64,000 bases of DNA. Origin: JAWKWH01 sp963669285 (GTDB lineage Bacteria > Pseudomonadota > Alphaproteobacteria > Rhizobiales > Rhizobiaceae). Shown here piece by piece: positions 9,528-18,453 of this stretch (position 1 is its first letter; each line of letters starts with the position of its first letter). Position numbers and translations under genes: made by a program. Location of the stretch: the NCBI GenBank assembly GCA_963669285.2, contig CAXXSI010000028.1:62001-126000 (forward strand). The letters run 5' to 3'. The notes below the pieces were generated by a model. It saw nothing but the letters and a program-made list of their open reading frames with translations. It did no database searches and was not told where the DNA came from.

Positions 9528-10664
9528 CTACATCGCCGCATTCATCGTTTTCAGATAGGCCTGCTCGATCGAGGCGGCCATGACACCGACGGAGAACCGC
9601 GATTTCAGCTCAGCCAGATCGGGCATGCGTTTCTTGAACGCCGCGGGATTTGTGTGCGCCGCGATCATCGCTTCGGCGATTGCGGCGGGTTCCGGCTGAC
9701 ATAGGAAATCTCGTTTTCGGCCGAAAATCTCCGGGATTCCGCCGACGTCTGTCGCGATCATCGCCATTCCGCCACCCAGCGCTTCCAGCACGATGTACGG
9801 CATCGCCTCGGCGCGGGAGGGAACCACAATCGTCCGCGCCAACGAGAACGCTTCGCGCGCCGGCATTGGCGGCATGAAAGTGATGTTTTCAACCAGGCCA
9901 AGCCGGGTTACCTGCTGGCGGTATCGGGGAAGATCGTCACCGTCGCCGACCATGACAGCATTCAGCTTTTTCCCGGATTGGCGGGTGGCGAGTGACAAAG
10001 CATCGATGAAAATGTCGGGACCCTTGAGATCCCGCATCATGCCGATATAGAGAAAATCGGCGGCATCCTCGGTGTGAGCGACGGGTTCGAATTCAGCTTC
10101 GCGAAGCCCGTTATAGACGACCGCATTGGTAACGCGCGGCTCGCCGACCTTGCGCTGGTAGGTTTGCCGCTCGAAGTCAGATACGAACAGAAGATGATCC
10201 GTTCGCCGTTCCAGCGCGCGCTCGGCGAAAAATATGGCCTTTCCGGTCAGTGTATCCTCATCATAGTGCAGGCTGCCGCCATGCGGTGAATACAAGCGGG
10301 CAACGCGTGACCCTGATACCCGCAACAGTGAGCCGAAAATCCGGGCGTATGCGCCACCCTTGGCGCCGTGCCCGTGTATCACATCCGGCTTCAATCTCTT
10401 TATGGCTGAATAGGTTCGCCATGCCGCGGCAATATCGCCGGGCCCGACATGGCGTTGCATCGGTATTCTGGTGATCCCCAGCGAAAGATCCGGTTCCAGG
10501 GCGGCAAACAGCTGATCCTCGAACGCGCCGCCCGTCGCGGAATCGCAGACAATGCCTATTTTGTGCCCTGCATCTCTTTGCGCTGCCACCAGATCGCGAA
10601 CATGGCGAAAAATGCCGCCCACCGGCGACCTGAAACAGTGAACAATGCGCAAATCCGTCGTCAC
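9528..10664 (-). CDS. Glycosyltransferase family 4
   Basis: 378 residues from a GTG. The GT-B layout is clear: an N-terminal domain with FRSPVGGIFRHVRDL, and a C-terminal GT1_4 domain with the nucleotide-sugar E-x7-E motif in RAEAMPYIVLEALGGGMAMIATDVGG. It is expected to add a sugar to the lipid-linked repeat unit on the cytoplasmic face. It sits in the minus-strand polysaccharide block between the phosphotransferase (166 bp gap) and the export lipoprotein (28 bp gap). Donor and acceptor are not predictable. Confidence 0.92.
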   Translation of the reverse strand: MTTDLRIVHCFRSPVGGIFRHVRDLVAAQRDAGHKIGIVCDSATGGAFEDQLFAALEPDLSLGITRIPMQRHVGPGDIAAAWRTYSAIKRLKPDVIHGHGAKGGAYARIFGSLLRVSGSRVARLYSPHGGSLHYDEDTLTGKAIFFAERALERRTDHLLFVSDFERQTYQRKVGEPRVTNAVVYNGLREAEFEPVAHTEDAADFLYIGMMRDLKGPDIFIDALSLATRQSGKKLNAVMVGDGDDLPRYRQQVTRLGLVENITFMPPMPAREAFSLARTIVVPSRAEAMPYIVLEALGGGMAMIATDVGGIPEIFGRKRDFLCQPEPAAIAEAMIAAHTNPAAFKKRMPDLAELKSRFSVGVMAASIEQAYLKTMNAAM

Positions 10665-10692
10665 GTGCCCGGATCATCCCCCCGAACCCAAC

Positions 10693-11247
10693 CTAAAAGA
10701 TTCGTTCACGGATATAAACCGTGTCGCCCGGCAGCAATGGATCGGAAGTCACCACCCGGCCGGTGATAACCTGACCGTTGATATCGCGGGTGACGTCGAC
10801 GTTTGACTGATTGGCGCGCGCCGAAAATCCGCCGGCGATGGCAATGGCCTTTTGCACGGTCATGCCTGGAACATATGAATATTGCCCGGAGGCTCCGACT
10901 TCGCCCATGACGAAAATCGGGCGGTAGCGATCGATCTCGACCGAGACATCGGGGTCCCTGACATAACCATCCTGCAGTTTCACGGCGATCGCCTGTTCCA
11001 GTTGCTGGGCGGTCCGCCCGCGCGCGCCGACGGAACCGACCAAAGGGAAAGCCAGATAGCCGGATTGATCGATGCTGTAGGTGTTGCTGAGCCCATCCTG
11101 CTCGAAGACGGTGACACGTACCCGGTCACCGGCACCAAGGACATAGGGCTTGGTGATGGCTTCATGGAACGCCGCCGGCGCCGGCCGGTAGCTTGAACAG
11201 CTGGCCGCAAACACCAACGCTGCAATCATGCTCAGTGATTTTTTCAT
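10693..11247 (-). CDS. Polysaccharide export protein (Wza/ExoF-like, short form)
   Basis: 184 residues from ATG 11247. A GTG at 11253 is in frame, but the AAGGTG ribosome site fits the ATG better. The leader MKKSLSMIAALVFAASC ends in a lipobox-like AASC, suggesting an outer-membrane lipoprotein. Then comes the Poly_export domain (YVLGAGDRVRVTVFEQDGL... GYLAFPLVGSV) and one SLBB domain (FVMGEVGASGQYSYVPGMTVQKAIAIAGG). It is much shorter than Wza, like other alphaproteobacterial forms. It should form the outer-membrane or periplasmic channel partner of the divergently encoded copolymerase at 11505. Confidence 0.92.
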   Translation of the reverse strand: MKKSLSMIAALVFAASCSSYRPAPAAFHEAITKPYVLGAGDRVRVTVFEQDGLSNTYSIDQSGYLAFPLVGSVGARGRTAQQLEQAIAVKLQDGYVRDPDVSVEIDRYRPIFVMGEVGASGQYSYVPGMTVQKAIAIAGGFSARANQSNVDVTRDINGQVITGRVVTSDPLLPGDTVYIRERIF

Positions 11248-11504
11248 GTTCACGACGCACCTTCATGCGGCCGGCTTGTGCTGCCGGCCCAAACTCGAAC
11301 CGGCACCGTTATCCTCCTGTTAGGGTTAATGTCCGGTAAAACTCATGCCGTTTTGCCCGGGATCGGCAGTGAATTCCGGTATGCGGCCGGTATTTTTGTT
11401 AGTGCTCTCTTAATCTTTCCAAACAACCCGTTACCCGCCTCTTAACGGCACGGTTACCATGAACATTTACGGTGTGAGCCGAGTTAGTATCGGAGTACCG
11501 TTTC

Positions 11505-13643
11505 ATGTCGGGCGTTCACACCGTCGATCAGGACGTTGATGTCGATCTGAGCACGTTGTTTGCCAGCATCGCCAGAAACTGGCTGAAAATCCTTGTCACC
11601 GCGCTTGTCGTCACAGCTGTGGCACTCGCCATCGCCTGGGTTGTTCCGGCCAGGTACAAGGCAGAAACGCGCATTCTGATCGAAACCCGCGAATCCATCT
11701 TCACCAGACCGGACGGGGCAGGCGACAATGACCGTCCGACCCTGGATCAGGAAGGCGTGGCAAGTCAGGCCGAGCTGATCTCTTCAGCAGATCTTCTAAA
11801 GCAGGTTGCCACCAAACTGGATTTGGCAAGCCGCGCCGAATTCGATGAGACGGTAAGCATGTCGGCGGCCGGCAGGTTGCTCGTTCTGTTCGGGCTGAAA
11901 AGCGATCCCGGTGAAATTCCCGCCGAAGAGCGCGTGCTGAAGGCGCTTCGCAAGAAATTGACGGTCCATCACGTTGAAGATTCGCGCGTCATCGTCGTCG
12001 AGTTTTCTTCGACGGACAGGCAGTTGGCCGCCTCCGTGCCGCGCGCGATCGCCGAGGCCTACATCAAGCTGCAACAGGAAGCCAAACTGCAATCCAACAG
12101 CGATGCGACCGAATGGCTTGAGCTGGAAATCAAGGATCTGCGTGCCCGGGTTCGCGAGGCGGAGGCCAAGGTCGCATCCTTCCGCGCCGAATCCGACATA
12201 TTGATTGGTCAGGATGACGCGCCCTTGGCCACACAACAGCTGTCCGAACTGTCGACCGAATTGTCCCGCGTACGCGCGTCGCGTTCTTCCGCCCAGGCCA
12301 AGGCGATTGCCGTTGGCCGCGCGTTGGACAGCGGCACCTCGCTCGACACTATTCCCGATGTGCTCGAATCGCCGCTGATACAGCGCCTGCGAGAGCGCCA
12401 GGTCGAGCTTAAGGCCGACATCGCCGATCTGTCGACGACGCTTCTCGGCAACCATCCGCGCATCAAGGCCCTGCGCTCGCAACTGGTCGATTTCGACCGT
12501 CAGATCGCGGCTGAAGCGCGCAAGCTGCTCAAAAGCCTGAAGACCGAAGCTGAAACCGCGCGTATTCGCGAACGCGAACTTGTTGCCGATCTGAACCAGT
12601 TGAAGGCTGAATCGGCACGGGCCGGCACCGAGCGGGTCGAACTGCGCGCGCTCGAACGCGAGGCCGCAGCGCAAAGGGAATTGCTGGAATCCTACCTCAC
12701 CCGATACCGCGAAGCGGCTTCCCGGCGCGATCGCAACTATCTGCCGGCCGATGCGCGCGTGTTTCAGGAAGCGACCGTTCCGGCCGAACCTTATTTCCCG
12801 AAATTCATGCCGATTGCGATTTCTGCCTTTGCCGGTTCCATCCTCATCATGATCCTGATCACGATGATGCGGGAATTGTTTTCCGGGCGGGCGATGCGCC
12901 AGCGTGAGGGCGGTTTCATTCCCATCACCGATGTCGCGATGCATAAAGCCCCGGATTTTGCACCGGCGGTTGCCGATGAACTCGCCGCGCGGCCGCCTGT
13001 TGCGGCAAACGAGGATTCCTCGCTTGCCGACCACACCGAGCCCGTGGACGAAATGTCTGTTCAGGTCGTTGCCGATCGCCTCATCGCCGAAGGAGCGACG
13101 CGAGCCATTCTGGTCTCACCGGAAGGTGATGAAGCGGCTGCCACCGCCGTTCTCATCGCCCGCGAAATCGCCGATTCGGGCCTGCGGGTATTGTTGCTGG
13201 ATCTGACAGCCAACGGTGTCGCCTCATGGCCGATGCTCGACGGTGACACTTTACCCGGCATCACCGATCTGCTGGCCTCGCAGGCCCAGTTCACCGATGT
13301 CATCCACTCCGACCACTATTCGGATTGCGATGTCATTCCGGCCGGCACGGCCAATCCAGCGCGCGCCATGCGTGCAATCGAGCGCCTGCCGATTATCATG
13401 AACTCGCTGACCACGGCTTATGACATCGTCGTTGTCGAGTGCGGTCCTGCCGATGCGCAGGGTGTGCGCCGGCTCGTTGCGCCGGGTTCCGAGGTGCTGA
13501 TCAGTGCGATCGAGCCCGCTGACGATGCGGTGCAATCAGCCGCAATGGAGCTTCGCGCCGGCGGCTATGATGATTTGCTGGTTGTCAGCCCCGTTGGTTT
13601 CCAGCCGCCGCCTCCGCCCGCCGATGACCGTTCCGCAGCGTGA
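11505..13643 (+). CDS. Wzz/GumC-type polysaccharide copolymerase with degenerate BY-kinase domain
   Basis: 712 residues. Order: transmembrane helix near 27-48, Wzz domain, long periplasmic coiled coil (about 190-410), a PxxP-like YFPKF segment, second helix from about 435, then a cytoplasmic domain with the fold order of bacterial tyrosine kinases. The nucleotide site is degenerate: where Walker A should read GEGKST it reads SPEGDEAAATA (about 538-548), and Walker A'/B (LLLDLTANG) lacks the usual DxD-type residues. There is no C-terminal tyrosine cluster; the end is proline-rich. It probably sets chain length and links polymerase to the exporter without kinase activity. It is divergent from the Wza-like gene; CGGAG lies 9 bases before the ATG. 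Confidence 0.9.
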   Translation: MSGVHTVDQDVDVDLSTLFASIARNWLKILVTALVVTAVALAIAWVVPARYKAETRILIETRESIFTRPDGAGDNDRPTLDQEGVASQAELISSADLLKQVATKLDLASRAEFDETVSMSAAGRLLVLFGLKSDPGEIPAEERVLKALRKKLTVHHVEDSRVIVVEFSSTDRQLAASVPRAIAEAYIKLQQEAKLQSNSDATEWLELEIKDLRARVREAEAKVASFRAESDILIGQDDAPLATQQLSELSTELSRVRASRSSAQAKAIAVGRALDSGTSLDTIPDVLESPLIQRLRERQVELKADIADLSTTLLGNHPRIKALRSQLVDFDRQIAAEARKLLKSLKTEAETARIRERELVADLNQLKAESARAGTERVELRALEREAAAQRELLESYLTRYREAASRRDRNYLPADARVFQEATVPAEPYFPKFMPIAISAFAGSILIMILITMMRELFSGRAMRQREGGFIPITDVAMHKAPDFAPAVADELAARPPVAANEDSSLADHTEPVDEMSVQVVADRLIAEGATRAILVSPEGDEAAATAVLIAREIADSGLRVLLLDLTANGVASWPMLDGDTLPGITDLLASQAQFTDVIHSDHYSDCDVIPAGTANPARAMRAIERLPIIMNSLTTAYDIVVVECGPADAQGVRRLVAPGSEVLISAIEPADDAVQSAAMELRAGGYDDLLVVSPVGFQPPPPPADDRSAA

Positions 13644-13668
13644 GCGCGTAGCGGATTTCATCGAAGTT

Positions 13669-14832
13669 CTATCGGCCGGCCAATTTGCGCCGGATCGTCT
13701 TGGCGGCGCGTAAAAGCGCTTCGTTTGATTTGACGATCCGCTTGGCCTCAGTGGATCCGCGATAGGCCATAGCCGCCAGCCGGCCCCGGGCGGTGAGCGG
13801 GATCGAACAGTCGAATTGCTGTTCGACTCGGTCGCACCAGCGGCGCTTGTAGCCTTCATCCCCAACGCTGAAATCGTATATTTCCGCGCCGCTCTCGCAG
13901 GCCTCACGGATATTTTCGAAGAACAGGAAATCTCCGGGAGCAGCGTGGGCCAGTTCATCGTCTGCAAAAGCGGAAAACTCGCAGACATGGCGAGTAGCGC
14001 AGATACTTGTCCCGGTGATCGCCCGCAACTTTCCTCCGACTTCGAGCCCATGCAGCGCAAATGCCGGTTCAGACTGTTGTGCGGCATCCGCAAACAGATG
14101 GACAAAGAACCGTTTGACACCGCTGTCGTCAAACGTGTTTTTGATGCCAAGAGCGCGGAACCTGGCATCCTTCATGGCAAAGAAGGTTTCGCACATCGCC
14201 TCGATTTGATCGGCGGTTTCGGCGGGGATGCGCTGCCAGCCGCCGGCCACCTCGAACTTTCTTGTCTGCGAGCGGTGTTTTTTCCGCTTGCGCTTTCCAT
14301 TGGCACGCGCAAGCACCGCATCGAAACCGCCGTCAAGCGAAACCGAAAGTGCCGGATTGGGACTTTGGGTATGCGGAAGCTGGAGCAGCGGATTGTCCTG
14401 GCCGCTAATCCGCCGTGCCTGGCGCTCGAGCAGGATGACGTCAATATCCGGCCGTTTAATGGAGATCTGTTCGGTCAGCGCCTTCAGCGTTTCCCGGTCC
14501 AGCGGTGCAGAATCCGGGGACATCGCCGGAAAATTGCCGTTGGCATGCGGGCCGGACATGAAGCGCGCCGCCCTTATGGCTCCCAGGGACACCACCTCAA
14601 GCGGCAGTGAAAAGACCGCCTTGTCACCCGCATGAAGCGCGGCAACGATCGTGTCGGTCTCCGAATGGGCGACCCAGTTGGCGACCCAGTCGGGATGCTG
14701 TGCGGGTGCGGGAAAGAAATCCTTGCAGGCTTGCGCATGTATTGACGCGCCATCCGGTCCCGCATGCACGACGGGCACCGGCTGGTCGACCGTTCGATGT
14801 TGTTTCAAATACGCGCCCGCGGCGTCAACCAT
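13669..14832 (-). CDS. CelD/BcsL-like GNAT-fold acetyltransferase
   Basis: 387 residues. The second half (about 190-340) matches the GNAT/FemAB-like domain of the CelD family: KRKRKKHRSQTRKFE, a long helix with QIEAMCETFFAMKDARF, then a strand pair ending DFLFFENIREACESGAEIYDFSVGDEGYKRRW. This YDFSxGxExYKxxW motif is typical. Such proteins are common in cellulose and exopolysaccharide loci and are thought to acylate polysaccharide or its precursors in the cytoplasm. It is convergent with the copolymerase gene upstream and divergent from the deacetylase at 14918. Confidence 0.85.
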   Translation of the reverse strand: MVDAAGAYLKQHRTVDQPVPVVHAGPDGASIHAQACKDFFPAPAQHPDWVANWVAHSETDTIVAALHAGDKAVFSLPLEVVSLGAIRAARFMSGPHANGNFPAMSPDSAPLDRETLKALTEQISIKRPDIDVILLERQARRISGQDNPLLQLPHTQSPNPALSVSLDGGFDAVLARANGKRKRKKHRSQTRKFEVAGGWQRIPAETADQIEAMCETFFAMKDARFRALGIKNTFDDSGVKRFFVHLFADAAQQSEPAFALHGLEVGGKLRAITGTSICATRHVCEFSAFADDELAHAAPGDFLFFENIREACESGAEIYDFSVGDEGYKRRWCDRVEQQFDCSIPLTARGRLAAMAYRGSTEAKRIVKSNEALLRAAKTIRRKLAGR

Positions 14833-14917
14833 GTCTCAATCCTTGTCGTGTAGATATCTGACAAACTGCAAGGGTGGTTGTCGGCTTCTGTCGAAACTAG
14901 ACCAAAAAGGTGAATGA

Positions 14918-15976
14918 ATGATCGACAGGGGCGAAGCGGTGCGGAAACTGGCTCTGACCGCTGCACGATTTTCCGGATTGCCGCTGATTTCGCGCTCGTT
15001 TCTCGGCGGTGCCGGCGTATTGCTCATGCTGCACCGGGTCACCGATCAGCCGGTCAAACCACTGGGCGTCAACCGTCATCTTACCGTGCCCCCGGCGTTT
15101 CTCGATCGGTTGATCGCCGAGATGAAACGTCTGGAATACAAATTCGTTACCATGGACGAGTTGGCCGATCGTCTGAAATGCGATGCAACTTCCGAACGTT
15201 ATGCGGTCATCACGCTTGACGATGCCTATCGCGACAACCTTGTCGAGGCGCTCCCGGTGTTCGAAAAGCACGAAACGCCGTTCATCGTTCACGCCGCACC
15301 GGGCCTGACCGATGGCGAGACCGTCCTGTGGTGGGAGATCGTCGAGGATATCGTGACGAAAAGTCAGCAGGTTTGTCTGCCTACCAAGCGCGGATCGGTA
15401 GAGGTCGACTGTCGCACCGTGGCCGAAAAAGTTTATGCGAACTGCGTGCTGACCGATTTCCTGACCGAGGAAACCGCCGAAGAGGATCAAATGCAGGTGC
15501 TTTCGGGTTTGGCCGGCAGCGCCGGCATCGACATCGAGGCGACCGGTAGCGAAATGCTGATGACATGGGATGAGTTGCGCCGTATCGCTGCGCACCCGTT
15601 GGCGGAGATCGGCGCCCACACGCTGCATCACTACAATCTCAAGCGATTGGACGAGGATACCGCTTACCGGGAGATATCCGAGGCCCGGGATGTTCTGAAC
15701 GAAAAGCTAGGTATCTCCCCGCGCCACATGGCTTTTCCCTATGGTTTTTCCAAAGCCGTGGGCCCGCGAGAAGTGGCGATGGCCCGTGAAGCCGGATACG
15801 CAACGGCAGTAACAACCCGCCATGGCGTGCTGCAAATCGGCCACCGCGATCATTTGCATGCCTTGCCGCGCATCTCGGTGAACGGCCGTTACCAGCGGAT
15901 AAGCCACTTTCGCACCATGCTGTCGGGACTGACAACGCCGATGGCGAACCAGGGTCGGAGACTGGTCACCGTTTGA
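14918..15976 (+). CDS. Polysaccharide deacetylase (NodB-like, CE4)
   Basis: 352 residues. NodB motif 1 appears as ITLDDAYRDN (Asp101-Asp102), motif 2 as GAHTLHH (His234, His238, two metal ligands), and motif 3 as MAFPYGF. No signal peptide is obvious, although residues 15-40 are moderately hydrophobic. A large insert (about 130-215) separates motifs 1 and 2, as in the O-antigen/EPS subgroup. It would remove N- or O-acetyl groups from a sugar using a bound metal. Its 3' end overlaps the oppositely oriented DUF2842 gene by 11 bp. It closes the polysaccharide locus. Confidence 0.9.
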   Translation: MIDRGEAVRKLALTAARFSGLPLISRSFLGGAGVLLMLHRVTDQPVKPLGVNRHLTVPPAFLDRLIAEMKRLEYKFVTMDELADRLKCDATSERYAVITLDDAYRDNLVEALPVFEKHETPFIVHAAPGLTDGETVLWWEIVEDIVTKSQQVCLPTKRGSVEVDCRTVAEKVYANCVLTDFLTEETAEEDQMQVLSGLAGSAGIDIEATGSEMLMTWDELRRIAAHPLAEIGAHTLHHYNLKRLDEDTAYREISEARDVLNEKLGISPRHMAFPYGFSKAVGPREVAMAREAGYATAVTTRHGVLQIGHRDHLHALPRISVNGRYQRISHFRTMLSGLTTPMANQGRRLVTV

Positions 15977-16184
15977 CAGTCGGCTTCTCCTTGACCATCC
16001 AGCGAATGATCCACATTGCCGGTAAAATCCAAAGCAGACCGGTAAAGAAGAAATACGCCAGGTGCACGAACGGGCCGGATTCGCCGAGCCGCGCAGACGC
16101 GATCGTTGTCGCGACAAGCGCATAGATGATCACCAGCGCAACCAGCAAAAATGTTCCAATGAGTTTTTTCAAACGGACTGGCAT
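15966..16184 (-). CDS. DUF2842 small membrane protein
   Basis: 72 residues from ATG 16184, beginning MPVRLKKLIGTFLLV, which is the usual beginning of DUF2842. In-frame starts at 16196 and 16244 would add a non-conserved leader. Two transmembrane helices are seen (about 7-29 and 38-62), the second with the GLLWILPAMWIIRWM core of the family. DUF2842 is confined to alphaproteobacteria and is often found, as here, beside the heme A synthase gene (divergent, 155 bp). Function unknown; a link to cytochrome oxidase assembly is inferred only from position. Confidence 0.85.
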   Translation of the reverse strand: MPVRLKKLIGTFLLVALVIIYALVATTIASARLGESGPFVHLAYFFFTGLLWILPAMWIIRWMVKEKPTVKR

Positions 16185-16339
16185 GACAATGCCCATGTAG
16201 CGCCGGAAACGTGCCGGAGCCAGCCTCAATCCGATTTCACGCACGACCGCGACGGCATGTCACGCACCTGGATATCTTGAAAGCGGCGGGAGAATGCGGC
16301 ACGAAAAGCGGGGAGGGCCGTTCCAGACAGGATTGAGCA

Positions 16340-17437
16340 ATGACAGTTGCCGATACCACCTTAGCTCCGGTTACAGCCAAGCAAGCAGAACTGCGAAACC
16401 GCACGGTTGTACGCATTTGGCTTTATGTCGTGCTTGTCGTCCTGTTTGCCCTGGTGCTGGTCGGCGGAGCGACCCGACTGACCGATTCCGGTCTCTCGAT
16501 TACCGAATGGAAGCCGATTCACGGGGTCATTCCGCCGCTTTCGGTGGCCGACTGGACTGAGGAATTCGAAAAATACCAGCAAATCCCCGAATATCAGCAG
16601 ATCAACAAGGGGATGAGCCTCGATGAATTCAAGGTCATCTTCTGGTGGGAATGGGGCCATCGATTGCTGGCGCGCGGTGTCGGCTTCGTTTTCGCCATTC
16701 CACTGGCCTTCTTCTGGCTGACCGGCAGGCTTGAAAGTCAATTGAAACCCAAATTGCTGGGCATTCTTGCGCTTGGCGGCGTGCAGGGCGCTATCGGTTG
16801 GTGGATGGTCGCCTCCGGGCTTGTCGACCGTGTCGATGTCAGCCAGTACCGACTGGCCACGCATCTGATCATCGCCTGCTTCATCTTTGCCGCCTGCATG
16901 GTCGTCGCGCGCGGATTGGCGCCGCACAGTGCCGGCCCGTCCAGCCGCGCGACCCAGCGATTTGCCGGTTTTGTGGTGATCGCGGTTTTAATCCAGATCT
17001 ACCTCGGGGCACTTGTCGCCGGATTGGATGCCGGATTGGCATACAACACCTGGCCTAAAATGGATGGTGCCTGGTGGCCCGGCGATTTGATGATTATCGA
17101 GCCGTTGTGGCGCAATTTCTTCGAAAGCCCCAAGACGGTGCAGTTCATCCATCGTCTGGGTGCTTATGCGGTGTTGGTCCTGGCGGTCTGGCACGCAATC
17201 TCGGCGATGCGCGAAGAAGGCGGCGAAACCACCCATGCGCGCCGGGCGCTGTTGTTGCTGGGACTTGTCGTGGCCCAGGTCGCCGCCGGCGTGATTACCC
17301 TGATTTACCAGGTGCCGATGTCCTGGGCGCTCGTGCACCAGGGACTGGCCCTCGTGGTGCTGGGTTTTGCCTGTGCCCACTGGCGCGGCGCAAAGGGTGC
17401 CTATGCGCCGCAAACGGAGGTCCGCGTCCGGTCATAG
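16340..17437 (+). CDS. ctaA: Heme A synthase (CtaA/Cox15, type 2)
   Basis: 365 residues with eight predicted helices. Family landmarks: GGATRLTDSGLSITEWKPIHGVIPP after the first helix, WWEWGHRLLAR with a heme-ligand His, QYRLATHLIIA, AYNTWPKMDG, FIHRLGAYAVLVLAVWH and the final SWALVHQGLALVV. The four conserved histidines expected for heme binding are all there. It oxidises heme O to heme A in the inner membrane for aa3-type cytochrome oxidase, so the organism makes an A-type oxidase. No ctaB or cox genes are in the window. Confidence 0.97.
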   Translation: MTVADTTLAPVTAKQAELRNRTVVRIWLYVVLVVLFALVLVGGATRLTDSGLSITEWKPIHGVIPPLSVADWTEEFEKYQQIPEYQQINKGMSLDEFKVIFWWEWGHRLLARGVGFVFAIPLAFFWLTGRLESQLKPKLLGILALGGVQGAIGWWMVASGLVDRVDVSQYRLATHLIIACFIFAACMVVARGLAPHSAGPSSRATQRFAGFVVIAVLIQIYLGALVAGLDAGLAYNTWPKMDGAWWPGDLMIIEPLWRNFFESPKTVQFIHRLGAYAVLVLAVWHAISAMREEGGETTHARRALLLLGLVVAQVAAGVITLIYQVPMSWALVHQGLALVVLGFACAHWRGAKGAYAPQTEVRVRS

Positions 17438-17447
17438 TCGTCGCGTT

Positions 17448-18377
17448 CTAATTGCCGATCATCAAATCCATGCTCTGCACGCAGGCGCCGGACGCACCTT
17501 TGCCGAGATTGTCGAGCACGGCGATCAGGTTGGCCTGTCCGCCGCCAGGCGTCCCGAGCGCGTAGAGCCTCATCAGGTTTGTCCCAACCAGTTCGGTCGG
17601 CTCGATCATCGAAAGCCCTGATGAAATATCGAGCGGCACGACGCTGACGATGTCCTGCCCCGCATAATGCGCGGCAAGGGCGCCATGCACGTCGGCAATA
17701 TCCGGCGACCCCGCTAGCAGCTCGAGATGCAGCGGGACTTGAACGGTCATGCCCTGCGGATATCTGCCGACATTGGGCGTGAACACCGGTCGCCGTTCCA
17801 ACTGCCCGTGGGTCTGGATTTCGGGAACATGCTTGTGCCCGAGCGCGAGCGCGTAGGCATAGGCCGGTGCGGTCACCGGATCGGGATTGCTTTCATCCTC
17901 GAACCGGGCGATCAGCGCCTTGCCGCCGCCGGTATAGCCGGAGATCGCGTTGATGGTGACAGGATAGTCGGCAGGCAGCATGCCGGCGGCCGTCAATGGC
18001 TTGATCAAGGCGATCGCTCCGGTCGAGTAGCATCCCGGATTGGAAACCTTCTCGGCAGCGGCGATTTTACCCGCATGTCCGGGTTCCAGCTCGGCAAATC
18101 CGAACACCCAGTCGGGATCCGTGCGGTGTGCCGTCGAGGCGTCGATGAACCTTGTATGCGCATTGCCGGCCAGTTTGACGGATTCCCGTGCACCGGCATC
18201 CGGCAGGCACAAAATCGCAATGTCCGCTGATTTCAGCAGGTCGGCGCGGATATCCTTGTCATGCCGGTCGCCATGCGCAATGGCCAGCAGTTCGATGTCG
18301 TCGCGGCCTTCCAGCCGCTGCTTGATCTGCAGCCCGGTGGTGCCGTGTTCACCATCAACAAATATCTTCGCGGTCAT
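17448..18377 (-). CDS. argC: N-acetyl-gamma-glutamyl-phosphate reductase (type 2 ArgC)
   Basis: 309 residues, the short ArgC type found in alphaproteobacteria. The N-terminal NAD(P)-binding segment IFVDGEHGTTGLQIKQRL is followed by the catalytic Cys116 in SNPGCYSTGA. Conserved stretches SGYTGGGK and the histidine-containing HKHVPEIQ lie further on. It reduces N-acetylglutamyl phosphate to the semialdehyde in arginine biosynthesis, in the cytoplasm. It converges with ctaA (10 bp between stops). The agmatinase gene upstream on the same strand (76 bp away) suggests a small arginine/polyamine block. Confidence 0.97.
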   Translation of the reverse strand: MTAKIFVDGEHGTTGLQIKQRLEGRDDIELLAIAHGDRHDKDIRADLLKSADIAILCLPDAGARESVKLAGNAHTRFIDASTAHRTDPDWVFGFAELEPGHAGKIAAAEKVSNPGCYSTGAIALIKPLTAAGMLPADYPVTINAISGYTGGGKALIARFEDESNPDPVTAPAYAYALALGHKHVPEIQTHGQLERRPVFTPNVGRYPQGMTVQVPLHLELLAGSPDIADVHGALAAHYAGQDIVSVVPLDISSGLSMIEPTELVGTNLMRLYALGTPGGGQANLIAVLDNLGKGASGACVQSMDLMIGN

Positions 18378-18453
18378 CGAAATTCGCCTCTAATTGCAAT
18401 AAAATCATGGAGTTACGGTATTCTCCGGAATCATCTTCCGAAGTTGGATGCGC

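Noticed and set aside
11796..13034. 412-codon minus-strand frame within the copolymerase gene
   Set aside because: Antisense to a well-supported Wzz-like protein; no start signals and no recognisable domain.
6525..15976. A complete, classical succinoglycan (exo) locus
   Set aside because: Key exo-type genes (several dedicated glycosyltransferases, flippase, ExoK-type glycanase) are missing; only a short set of polymer assembly and export genes is present.
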